NCBI GenBank assembly: GCA_017509785.1
Contig: JAFWOT010000019.1
Coordinates: 1-47,524, forward strand
Direction: 5' to 3'
DNA: 47,524 bases
DNA from: Clostridia bacterium
GTDB lineage: Bacteria > Bacillota > Clostridia > Christensenellales > CAG-138
This document shows positions 26,205-33,134 of this stretch, in pieces. How positions within the stretch are numbered: the stretch's first letter is position 1; every line of letters begins with the position of its first letter. A program made the translations under genes and the position numbers. Below the pieces are notes generated by a model. The model ran no database searches and had not been told where the DNA came from. It worked only from the letters and a program-made list of their open reading frames with translations.

Positions 26205-27578
26205 ATGAGAGGCTTCCCCAATAAGAACGATTCCGTTACGGACATGACTTCCGGCACCCCCTGGAAGCTCATACTGAGCTTCGCCGTGCCCGTGTTTTTG
26301 AGTCAGCTCCTTCAGCAGCTTTACAACACGGCGGATTCGATAATCGTCGGGAATTTTCTCGGGACGGATTCGCTCGCGGCGGTCTCCTCCTCGGGGAACC
26401 TCATATTCCTCATCACGAGCTTCTTCATCGGCGCGACTATGGGCGCGGGCATAGTCATATCCAAATACTTCGGCGCGAAGGATATGGACAGGGTCTCCAA
26501 GGCCGTGCATACGAACGTCGCCCTCGGCATAGTCAGCGGCGTGGTGCTGACGGCGGTGGGCGTCATATTCACGCCCACGTTCCTCCGCTGGATGGATACC
26601 GACCCCGAGATAATGGACGAGGCCGTCGCCTACTTCCGCTGGTACTTCGCGGGGTCGCTCGCGATAGTCCTCTACAACACGTTCAAGTCCATAATGAACG
26701 CCCTCGGCGACAGCCGCCGCCCGCTCTATTATCTGTTCGTTTCTTCGGTTTTGAATATCGGGCTCGATCTGCTCTTCGTCGGAGTTTTCCGCTGGGGAGT
26801 CTGGTCCGCGGCTCTCGCGACGACCATCTCCCAGGGGGTGAGCCTCATCCTCTGCATCATCCGCTTTGCGAGGAAGGACACCGTCTACCACATAGAGCTC
26901 CGCAAGATAGGCTTCGACGGGCCGATATTCCGTGAGATAATCCGCTACGGCCTGCCCTCCGGAGTGCAGAACTCGGTCATAGGCTTAGCCAACGTCATAG
27001 TCCAGAAGAACATCAATTCCTTCCTCAAAATAGCTACCGCCGCCTACGGCTCCTATTCAAAGATAGAGGGCTTCGCGTTCCTGCCCATCAACTCGTTCAC
27101 GATGGCCATAACGACCTTCGTCGGGCAGAACCTCGGCGCGGGCGAGTACGAACGCGCTAAGCGAGGCTCACGCTTCGGCATAATATCCGCGGTCATAATG
27201 GCGGAGCTCATCGGCCTCGTCATATGGATATTCGCACCCGTGTTCGTCAGCCTGTTCGACAAGAACCCCGAGGTAATAGCCCTGGGCGCTAAGCAGGCGC
27301 GTATAGAGGCGTTCTTCTACTGCCTGCTCGCCTTCTCGCACGCGGTCGCCTCCGTCTGCCGCGGGGCGGGCAAGGCCGTCGTCCCCATGGCGGTAATGCT
27401 CGCCGTCTGGTGCGTCTTCCGAATAACCTATATAGAAATAATGATGCACTTCATCCACGAGATACACTTCATCTACTGGGCATACCCCATCACCTGGGGG
27501 ATCTCGAGCGTCATATTCTTCTGCTATTATCACTTCTCCGACTGGGTGCACGGGTTTTTGCCGCAAACTGACAGCTGA
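26205..27578 (+). CDS. MATE-family multidrug/cation exporter
   Basis: A 457-residue membrane protein with twelve predicted helices in two six-helix halves. It opens with the classic MATE sequence GTPWKLILSFAVPVFLSQLL, QQLYNTADSIIVGNFLGTDS; the second half repeats the fold with IIRYGLPSGVQNSVIGLANV. These exporters swap sodium or protons for organic cations and drugs. The ATG has GGAG 6 nt upstream; longer in-frame starts run back through the divergent CDF gene and are not used. A TATAAT box at 26175-26180 probably belongs to its promoter, but the -35 is weak. Ile codons are often ATA despite the high GC content. Confidence 0.92.
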   Translation: MRGFPNKNDSVTDMTSGTPWKLILSFAVPVFLSQLLQQLYNTADSIIVGNFLGTDSLAAVSSSGNLIFLITSFFIGATMGAGIVISKYFGAKDMDRVSKAVHTNVALGIVSGVVLTAVGVIFTPTFLRWMDTDPEIMDEAVAYFRWYFAGSLAIVLYNTFKSIMNALGDSRRPLYYLFVSSVLNIGLDLLFVGVFRWGVWSAALATTISQGVSLILCIIRFARKDTVYHIELRKIGFDGPIFREIIRYGLPSGVQNSVIGLANVIVQKNINSFLKIATAAYGSYSKIEGFAFLPINSFTMAITTFVGQNLGAGEYERAKRGSRFGIISAVIMAELIGLVIWIFAPVFVSLFDKNPEVIALGAKQARIEAFFYCLLAFSHAVASVCRGAGKAVVPMAVMLAVWCVFRITYIEIMMHFIHEIHFIYWAYPITWGISSVIFFCYYHFSDWVHGFLPQTDS

Positions 27579-27624
27579 TAACTGAAAGGTTATAAGCCCG
27601 ATCTCCGTTTTTAAGCAAAGCCGT

Positions 27625-27661
27625 GGTGCAGAAGGTTGACCTCCTGCACCATGTTTGTTTT
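27625..27661 (+). terminator. Terminator after the MATE gene
   Basis: Stem GGTGCAG/CTGCACC (27625-27631 with 27644-27650), extended inward by AGG/CCT, then ATGTTTGTTTT. Confidence 0.75.
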
Positions 27662-27675
27662 AATCGATACTGCGG

Positions 27676-27873
27676 AAATATCTCGCGGGAGCGGTTCGAC
27701 GAGCTTACGCTGACGAGTTCCGCGCCTCACCCTTCGCAGCATAGCTGCTCGGCGTTTCGGTACGATCGCAACACTGTTGCGATCGCTTGACCCTCCACGT
27801 GGCGCGGCGCTCCGCTCGGCTCGAAAAAAACATTTTTCGGCCACGCTCCGCGGCTCGCACAGCTCGCATATCC
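27676..27873 (-). repeat. Dispersed GC-rich repeat, copy C (longest)
   Basis: Shares GGTTCGACGAGCTT, GTTCCGCGCCTC, GGCGCGGCGCTCCG, TCGGCTCGAAAAAA/ATTTTTCGG, CCACGCTCCGCGGCTCGC and GCTCGCATATCCC with the other copies. It contains an extra internal block with its own hairpin (CGATCGCAAC/GTTGCGATCG, about 27762-27785). It occupies most of the 450-nt gap between the MATE terminator and the ABC-F promoter and carries no credible gene. Confidence 0.65.
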
Positions 27874-27876
27874 CTC

Positions 27877-27905
27877 TTGCATTTTGATTCCGTCCGTGCT
27901 ATAAT
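27877..27905 (+). promoter_or_regulatory. Promoter of the ABC-F gene
   Basis: TTGCAT (27877-27882), 17-bp spacer, TATAAT (27900-27905). It directly abuts the end of repeat copy C and gives a leader of about 115 nt. Confidence 0.8.
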
Positions 27906-27922
27906 CTCTTCATCACAGAAAC

Positions 27923-28028
27923 GAGGTAACCCCCGGCTTGAAGACCCGCTGAACACATTCTTGAGTCATTTCACAAAACCGAAGCTCTCTTCGGTGATTT
28001 TTCCGTGTTCATTTAAAGCGAGGTCACC
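27923..28028 (+). promoter_or_regulatory. Attenuator-like leader of the ABC-F gene
   Basis: The leader holds a GAGG site and a minimal frame TTG-AAG-ACC-CGC-TGA (27938-27952, Met-Lys-Thr-Arg). A small intrinsic-terminator hairpin, ACCGAAG/CTTCGGT with a 4-nt loop (27978-27995), is followed by ATTTTTCC. Premature termination relieved by a stalled ribosome is the known control of several antibiotic-resistance ABC-F genes. Applying it here is inference, and the leader peptide is the weakest part. Confidence 0.45.
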
Positions 28029-29540
28029 ATGATACAATTGAACAACGTTTCCATATTCGTTTCCGCTAACGGGCGAAAGCTCGTGGGCGATCTTTCCTTT
28101 ACCCTCAACCCCGGCGACAGGACGGTCATAATCGGCGAGGAGGGCAACGGCAAGTCCACACTTCTGAAGCTCATCGCCGACCCCGCCCTCATAGAGGATC
28201 ACGCGGAGTTCACGGGCGGCATTTCCCGCGGGAACCACCGATTGGGGTATCTCGCGCAGGAGCTCGGGCCCGGCGAAGCGGAGCTCTCCATACCCGATTT
28301 CCTCTCCCTGCCGGAGGAGGAGCTCTGGCGCGCGGAGGCGAAGGCCGCCGAGATGGGGCTGGAGCCCGATATAGTCCGCGAGCAGAGGCCGCTTTCGACG
28401 CTCTCCGGCGGCGAGCGGGTGAAGCTCCGTCTTGTAAAGGCGCTCCTTGACGAGCCCGACATGCTTCTCCTCGACGAGCCGACGAACGATATCGACCTTG
28501 AGACCCTCGAATGGCTGGAGGGGTTCATCGGCTCCTTTGAAGGCGGGGTGCTTTTCGTCTCGCACGACGAGACGCTCATCGAGAACACCGCGAAGGCGGT
28601 CATACATCTGGAGCACATCCACCACAAGAAGGTGCCGCGCTGCACCGTGGCGAACGTCCCCTACCGCGAATACATAGAGAACCGCGAGCGCGCCTTTTCA
28701 CATCAGGCGCAGGTCTCCGCCTTCGAGCACGCGGAGCAGAAAAAGAAGGAGGAGCGCTGGCGCGAGATATACGAGAAGGTCGACTCCGCGCAGCGGAACC
28801 TCTCGCGGCAGGATCCCTCGACGGGGCGCCTGCTCAAAAAGAAGATGCATTCCGTTCAGGCGCAGGGCCGGCGGCTTGAAAAGGAGCGCGAGAACCTGAC
28901 CGAGGCGCCAATGAGCGAGTGGCAGATAGATATAGACCTTCCGGCGGTCTCCCTCCCGAGGCGCAAGGAGATACTGCGCTTTTCCTGCGAAGGGCTGTAT
29001 TCGCCCGATGGGAAGCGGCTGACGGAGGGCTTCCGCCTCAACGTCGACGCCGCGGAGCATCTGGCGGTGATCGGGCGCAACGGCATAGGCAAGACGACTC
29101 TCCTCCGCCTGATCGGGCGGGAGCTCTCCTCCCGCCGCGACCTTCGCGTTTTCTATATGCCGCAGAACTATTTTGACCTGCTCGACGGGTTCGCGACTCC
29201 GATAGATTTCCTCGCCCCCTCGGGCGAAAAGGAGGCCGTCACAAGGGCGCGGACTTACCTCGGCAGCGTGCGCTTCACGAAGGACGAGGCCGAGAGCCTT
29301 ATCACGGAGCTTTCCGGCGGGCAGAAGGCTAAGCTGATGTTCGTCAAGATGGCGCTGGAGGGCTATAACGTGCTGCTTTTAGACGAGCCGACGCGCAATC
29401 TTTCGCCCCTCTCCAACCCCGTGATAAGGCGGATCCTGAAGGGCTTCGGCGGCTGCATAATCGCCGTCACCCACGACAGGAAGTTCATCTCCGAGGTCGC
29501 GACGAGGGTGGTGAGGCTGACGGAAAGCGGCATATCGTGA
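28029..29540 (+). CDS. ABC-F family ATPase, possible antibiotic-resistance (ribosome-protection) type
   Basis: A 503-residue protein with two ABC domains and no membrane segments. The first ABC has Walker A GEEGNGKST (about 36-44), signature LSGGE and Walker B LLLDEPTNDID. The linker is highly charged (about 220-300). The second ABC has GRNGIGKTT, ELSGGQ and a Walker B region reading LLLDEPTRNLSPLSNP. The last motif, rather than EPTNHLD, is typical of the Lsa/Vga-like antibiotic-resistance ABC-F proteins that dislodge drugs from the ribosome. A terminator-like leader hairpin upstream supports inducible expression. The ATG follows GAGGTCACC. Drug specificity cannot be predicted; it may instead be a housekeeping translation factor. 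Confidence 0.88.
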   Translation: MIQLNNVSIFVSANGRKLVGDLSFTLNPGDRTVIIGEEGNGKSTLLKLIADPALIEDHAEFTGGISRGNHRLGYLAQELGPGEAELSIPDFLSLPEEELWRAEAKAAEMGLEPDIVREQRPLSTLSGGERVKLRLVKALLDEPDMLLLDEPTNDIDLETLEWLEGFIGSFEGGVLFVSHDETLIENTAKAVIHLEHIHHKKVPRCTVANVPYREYIENRERAFSHQAQVSAFEHAEQKKKEERWREIYEKVDSAQRNLSRQDPSTGRLLKKKMHSVQAQGRRLEKERENLTEAPMSEWQIDIDLPAVSLPRRKEILRFSCEGLYSPDGKRLTEGFRLNVDAAEHLAVIGRNGIGKTTLLRLIGRELSSRRDLRVFYMPQNYFDLLDGFATPIDFLAPSGEKEAVTRARTYLGSVRFTKDEAESLITELSGGQKAKLMFVKMALEGYNVLLLDEPTRNLSPLSNPVIRRILKGFGGCIIAVTHDRKFISEVATRVVRLTESGIS

Positions 29541-29550
29541 CCCATGAATA

Positions 29551-29585
29551 AAAAACGCTCCCCTGAAAACAAGGGAGCGCTTTTT
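29551..29585. terminator. Bidirectional terminator between converging genes
   Basis: AAAAACGCTCCC (29551-29563) pairs with GGGAGCGCTTTTT (29573-29585), separating the ABC-F gene (plus) from the dehydrogenase gene (minus). T-runs occur on both strands. Confidence 0.9.
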
Positions 29586-29594
29586 ATTCATTGC

Positions 29595-30380
29595 TTAGCC
29601 GTACAGCTTGCTCAATATCCAGTTCACGAACCGATTCGGCAGTACCTTTGCCAGCACGCAGAACAGGCGGTAGGAAAAGCCGCAGGAGTAGAGCGGCTTG
29701 GGGCTGCGCTTGTTCGAGATCGCATATGCTCTCGCCGCGAGCTGTGAGGGCGCCATGCCGTTCTGCTCGTCATGCTCCATGGTCCTGACCGACTTTTCGA
29801 GCGCGGGATAGGCCTCGAGCCCTTCGAGGGATTTCTTCCTCGCGGCGGTGAAGCCCGTTTTGACGTCGCCGGGCATGAGCGCGGAGACCTTGATATTAGC
29901 CCCTCGCACCTCGTTCTGAAGCGCCATCGTATAGCAGTTTATCGCGGCCTTTGAAGCCGAATAATAGGTCTGATACGGGATCGGCGTGACCGCCGCGACG
30001 GAGCTCAGGTTTATCACCCTGCCCCCGCCTTGGGCGCGCATCACGGGCAGGACGGCCTTAGTCATATTGACCATGCCGAAGAAATTGACGTCGAACTGCC
30101 TTTTCGCGTCTTCAAGTGCGGTAAACTCCACCGCGCCCGAAATGCCGAAGCCCGCGTTGTTTATGAGCAGGTCGATCCTCCCCTCGCGGGAGACGATCCC
30201 GTTGACCGCGGAGCTCACCGCGGCCTCGTCCGTCACGTCGCAGGGCATGAATATCACGCCCTCCGGGAGCTTCGCTTCCCGCCGGGCAAGGGCATAGACG
30301 CGGTCGCCCTCTTTATTGAACTTTTCCGCCATCGCAAGGCCGATGCCGCTCGTGGCGCCGGTGATCGCAGCTATACGCAT
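29595..30380 (-). CDS. Short-chain dehydrogenase/reductase
   Basis: A 261-residue classical SDR: the nucleotide-binding TGATSGIG (8-15), NNAG, the catalytic Ser in VINLSSVAAV and YSASK with the catalytic Tyr and Lys. A 60-residue C-terminal extension ends in a hydrophobic stretch (YRLFCVLAKVLPNRFVNWIL) that could associate with membrane, as in SDRs acting on lipids or steroids. It lies downstream of, and on the same strand as, the serine-palmitoyltransferase-like gene, with a long inverted repeat between. A 3-ketosphinganine reductase role is therefore an attractive but unproven idea. AAGAGG precedes the ATG. Confidence 0.88.
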   Translation of the reverse strand: MRIAAITGATSGIGLAMAEKFNKEGDRVYALARREAKLPEGVIFMPCDVTDEAAVSSAVNGIVSREGRIDLLINNAGFGISGAVEFTALEDAKRQFDVNFFGMVNMTKAVLPVMRAQGGGRVINLSSVAAVTPIPYQTYYSASKAAINCYTMALQNEVRGANIKVSALMPGDVKTGFTAARKKSLEGLEAYPALEKSVRTMEHDEQNGMAPSQLAARAYAISNKRSPKPLYSCGFSYRLFCVLAKVLPNRFVNWILSKLYG

Positions 30381-30405
30381 AATGAACCTCTTTTTTACCG
30401 GAAAA

Positions 30406-30504
30406 ACTCACCAACGGGGACGGTTCTCAATGGTGAGTAAAACAAGCGGTTTTCGCTCCAAAGCACAATTTACTCACCACTGAGAACCGTCCCCATTGGT
30501 GAGT
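30406..30504. repeat. Long imperfect palindrome with GGGGACGGTTCTC arms
   Basis: The left arm (30406-30441) and right arm (30469-30504) are inverted copies of about 36 bp with two mismatches, around a 27-bp centre. Each arm is itself bounded by ACTCACCA and TGGTGAGT and contains GGGGACGGTTCTCA. It is a REP/MITE-like unit of the GGGGACGGTTCT type seen in Firmicutes, which I associate with Y1/REP-associated transposases; none is encoded here. It could form a large hairpin between two co-directional genes. Confidence 0.85.
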
Positions 30505-30515
30505 ACTGTTGCTTA

Positions 30516-31682
30516 TTATTCCTTTATTACTCTTTCGATCACGTCGAGGGCCTCGTCGAGCAGCGCCTCGGTGTGGGTCGCCATATAGCTCGTGCGCAGG
30601 AGGCACTCGTCCGCCGGGGTGGCGGGAGGCAGCACGGGATTGACGTAAACGCCGTTGTCATAGAGCTCCTTCGCCTTCATGAGCGTACGCTCGGGAGTGT
30701 AGGTGTAAATGGGGATTATGGGCGTGACGCTGTCGCGTATCGCGATGCCGCGTGAGCGCAGGCCTTCGCGCATGTGCTGCGCGAGCGCCATGAGGCGCTT
30801 CGGCAGCTCGGGCTGCTCCTTCATGATGTGCAGGGCTTCTATCGCCGTGGCGCAGGATGCGGGCGGGATCGAGGCGCAGAATATGAACGGCCTCGAGCAG
30901 TGGCGCACCCAGTCGATGACGCGGTAATCGCCCGCGACGTACCCGCCGATGGAGGCGAGGCTCTTGGAGAAGGTGCCCATTATTATATCGACCTGATCGG
31001 TCAGGCCGAAATAATCCGCAGTGCCGCGGCCGTTCTCGCCCAGAACGCCCAGGCCGTGCGCGTCGTCGACCATGACCCTCGCGCCGTACTTGTGCGCGAG
31101 ATCGACTATCTCGGGCAGCTTTGCGATATCGCCGCTCATGGAGAAAACGCCGTCCGTTATGATGAGCTTGCCGGCCGAATCCGGCACCCTCTGAAGCTGC
31201 GCCTCGAGATCCTCCATATCGGAGTGGCGGTAGCGGAGCATCTTGCCGTAGGAGAGCTTGCACCCGTCGTAGATGGAGGCGTGATTCTCCTTATCGCAGA
31301 TCATGTAATCGTTCCTGCCGACGATGGCGGAGATGATGCCGAGGTTCGATTGGAACCCTGTCGAGAGCGTCATCACGGCCTCCTTATGCAGGAACTCCGC
31401 CAGCTCCTTCTCGAGCTGAACGTGGAGCTCCAGCGTGCCGTTCAAAAACCGGGAGCCGGAGCAGCCGGAGCCGTACTTTTCCAGCGCCTCGACGCCCGCC
31501 TTAATGACGCGCGGGTTGGTTGTAAGGCCGAGGTAGTTGTTGGAGCCGAGCATTATGCGGCGCTTGCCCTCCATAATGACCTCGACGTCCTGCTTCGATT
31601 CGAGCTCGTGGAAATAGGGGTAGATGCCCGCTTCGCGGCTGGTGGCGACGAGTTCGTTGTAACACTTATCAAATAAATCCAT
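30516..31682 (-). CDS. PLP-dependent alpha-oxoamine synthase, serine palmitoyltransferase-like
   Basis: A 388-residue fold-type I PLP enzyme that condenses an amino acid with an acyl-CoA or acyl-ACP. Motifs are GSNNYLGLT (46-54), the GSGCSGSRFLNGTLELH stretch (71-87), His134 stacking on PLP, DDAHG (206-210) and the PLP Lys240 in GTFSKSLASIGG. SGSRFLNGT and STGFQSNLG resemble bacterial serine palmitoyltransferases more than BioF or Kbl, which have different residues there. No bio genes or threonine dehydrogenase are nearby. It would make 3-ketosphinganine-type products, the first step of sphingolipid synthesis. Reaction choice is inference from motif comparison. It has its own promoter; GAGGGA precedes the ATG. 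Confidence 0.75.
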   Translation of the reverse strand: MDLFDKCYNELVATSREAGIYPYFHELESKQDVEVIMEGKRRIMLGSNNYLGLTTNPRVIKAGVEALEKYGSGCSGSRFLNGTLELHVQLEKELAEFLHKEAVMTLSTGFQSNLGIISAIVGRNDYMICDKENHASIYDGCKLSYGKMLRYRHSDMEDLEAQLQRVPDSAGKLIITDGVFSMSGDIAKLPEIVDLAHKYGARVMVDDAHGLGVLGENGRGTADYFGLTDQVDIIMGTFSKSLASIGGYVAGDYRVIDWVRHCSRPFIFCASIPPASCATAIEALHIMKEQPELPKRLMALAQHMREGLRSRGIAIRDSVTPIIPIYTYTPERTLMKAKELYDNGVYVNPVLPPATPADECLLRTSYMATHTEALLDEALDVIERVIKE

Positions 31683-31721
31683 ATAAATCCCTCACAAGAG
31701 TATGATTGCGCTAACTTTATT

Positions 31722-31750
31722 ATTGTATCAGAAAAATATATCTCCGTCAA
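31722..31750 (-). promoter_or_regulatory. Promoter of the alpha-oxoamine synthase gene
   Basis: TTGACG (31750-31745), 17-bp spacer, TACAAT (31727-31722), about 40 nt before the start codon. Confidence 0.75.
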
Positions 31751-31800
31751 TATTTTTCGGGAGATTTTGCACTCTTTTTCGCGTCCGGCCCATAAAACAC

Positions 31801-31829
31801 TTGCCAGCTCCCCGCGGAGATGCTACAAT
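31801..31829 (+). promoter_or_regulatory. Promoter of nrdG
   Basis: TTGCCA (31801-31806), 17-bp spacer, TACAAT (31824-31829), about 32 nt before the nrdG ATG. No NrdR box is seen around it. Confidence 0.7.
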
Positions 31830-31861
31830 CGATCAAAAGGAAAAGCAAAGGAGCCCTCGCC

Positions 31862-32548
31862 ATGGATATAAACGGAATACAGAAGCTGACCCTGCTCGAT
31901 TTCCCGGGGCGGACCGCCTGCACGGTCTTCCTTTCGGGCTGCGATCTGCGCTGCCCCTTCTGCCACAACAGCGAGCTCTGGGGCGCCGCTCCCGCCGTCA
32001 TGGACGACGCGGAGCTCATTTCCTTCCTCGAAAAGAGACGCGGCCTGCTCGAAGGCGTCGCCTTCACCGGAGGCGAGGCGCTCCTCCGTCCGGAGCTTCC
32101 CGAATTAATGAATCAGATCAAGGCCCTTGATTTTGCCGTCAAGCTCGACACCAACGGCACCCACCCGGAGAGGCTCGAAGCCCTCATCGAAGCGGGGCTT
32201 CTCGATTACGCCGCGATGGACGTAAAGAACGATCTTGAAAGATATCCGCTGACCTGCGGGAAAGAGGATATGGATACCGAGGCGATAGAGCGCAGCGTCG
32301 GAATACTGCTGCGCGGGCGCGTGCCGTATGAGTTCCGCACGACGGTCGTCAAGCCCTTTCACGACGAGGCCTCGTTCACCGGGATCGCCCGCATGATCGA
32401 GGGCGCGGAAAATTACTTCCTCCAGCCCTTTGCAGACCGCGATACCGTCCTTTATAAGGGCTTCGAGGCGCCCACGAAGGAGGAAATGGAAAGGTATCTC
32501 GAGATCGTGAAGCCGCACGTAAAGCACGCGCAGATAAGGGGGATGTGA
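31862..32548 (+). CDS. nrdG: Anaerobic ribonucleotide reductase activating protein (radical SAM)
   Basis: A 228-residue radical SAM enzyme that installs the glycyl radical in NrdD. The [4Fe-4S] ligands are in CDLRCPFCH (CxxxCxxC), followed by FTGGEALL for SAM binding; it opens with INGIQKLTLLDFPGRTACTV, typical of the clostridial NrdG/activase type. The ATG has AAAGGAG 8 nt upstream; the longer frame overlaps the promoter. nrdG precedes nrdD by nearly 600 nt, and each has its own promoter, which departs from the usual tight nrdD-nrdG operon. Repeat copy D starts directly after the stop codon. Confidence 0.9.
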   Translation: MDINGIQKLTLLDFPGRTACTVFLSGCDLRCPFCHNSELWGAAPAVMDDAELISFLEKRRGLLEGVAFTGGEALLRPELPELMNQIKALDFAVKLDTNGTHPERLEALIEAGLLDYAAMDVKNDLERYPLTCGKEDMDTEAIERSVGILLRGRVPYEFRTTVVKPFHDEASFTGIARMIEGAENYFLQPFADRDTVLYKGFEAPTKEEMERYLEIVKPHVKHAQIRGM

Positions 32549-32673
32549 TACGCGAGCCGAGCGAGCCGCGGAGTGAGCCCGAAAAATGTTTTTTCGGCGC
32601 GAACGGGCGCCGCGCCGCGATAGGCGCGGAACGCGATAAGCCAAGCCGCGTGTACCGCCCCTGCGAGGCATGC
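32549..32673 (+). repeat. Dispersed GC-rich repeat, copy D (opposite orientation)
   Basis: Begins one base after the nrdG TGA with ACGCGAGCCGAGCGAGCCGC and continues GAGTGAGCCCGAAAAATG/TTTTTTCGGCGC, GCGCCGCGCCGCGATAGGCGC, GGAACGCGATAAGC and CCCCTGCGAGG. These match, as the reverse complement, the order of blocks in copies A to C. Repeats and regulatory sites occupy the rest of the roughly 590-nt non-coding stretch before nrdD (see separate entries). Confidence 0.65.
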
Positions 32674-32763
32674 TCCGTTGTTCTGCGGACGTCGACCCGC
32701 TGAGGATCGTTCATGCTCCGTCTGTGACAAGCACGTTTGGCTTGGATGGCTCTTTTTGTCATC

Positions 32764-32811
32764 ACCGCCATCGGCGGATCAAATGCCATTACCGCCATCG
32801 GCGGATCAAAT
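32764..32811. repeat. Two tandem 21-bp repeats containing a small hairpin
   Basis: Copies at 32764-32784 and 32791-32811 are identical over 21 bp with a 27-bp period. Each contains CCGCC-AT-CGGCGG, able to form a short stem-loop. They lie between repeat copy D and the first NrdR-like box. Confidence 0.85.
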
Positions 32812-32848
32812 TTTACACCCCCGGCATTATAGTATGAAAACTTCTCTG

Positions 32849-32870
32849 CGACCACAACATATTGTGGTCG
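32849..32870. promoter_or_regulatory. NrdR-like box 1
   Basis: CGACCACAA/TTGTGGTCG, a 9-bp perfect inverted repeat around CATA, resembling the NrdR consensus (acaCwATATwGtgt type). It lies about 285 bp upstream of the nrdD start. NrdR represses ribonucleotide reductase genes when dATP is plentiful; the assignment rests on similarity and location. Confidence 0.65.
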
Positions 32871-32938
32871 TATTTTTCGTCACTTTGCGGCGGGCGCTTG
32901 CTTTTTTTCGGAAGTCGGCCCGGGGAAGGAATTAATAA

Positions 32939-32957
32939 ACACAACATCTTGTGGTGT
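32939..32957. promoter_or_regulatory. NrdR-like box 2
   Basis: CACAA-CATC-TTGTG with a further GTGT, a weaker copy of box 1, located 37 bp upstream of the nrdD -35 box. Its centre is 87 bp from that of box 1, much more than the usual spacing of paired NrdR boxes. Confidence 0.55.
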
Positions 32958-32993
32958 CGCGGAATATACAGCACATTATATTGAAAAAACCTG

Positions 32994-33022
32994 TTGACAG
33001 CAGCCCGAGCAGTTGATATAAT
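32994..33022 (+). promoter_or_regulatory. Promoter of nrdD
   Basis: TTGACA (32994-32999), 17-bp spacer, TATAAT (33017-33022): exact consensus hexamers. The untranslated leader is then about 105 nt, with no hairpin obvious enough to call. Confidence 0.9.
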
Positions 33023-33134
33023 ATAAGAGCATAGTGGAAACTGTGCCCAAACCGCGTTGTTCAGGCGGGGTTTCCCGGCTTCGATACCGAATAATAACGA
33101 CCGACATAATCATTCAGAAAGGATCACCCAACCC

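Noticed and set aside
30516..31682. Annotation as bioF or kbl
   Set aside because: The region 71-87 (SGSRFLNGT) and the FQSNLG segment do not match those enzymes, and no biotin or threonine-degradation genes are nearby. The possibility is not fully excluded.
27676..32811. CRISPR-like array
   Set aside because: Repeats are few, irregularly spaced and self-complementary, with no regular spacers and no cas genes.
32678..32935. Possible small gene upstream of nrdD
   Set aside because: It overlaps the tandem repeats and the NrdR-like box and has no ribosome site; low-complexity translation.
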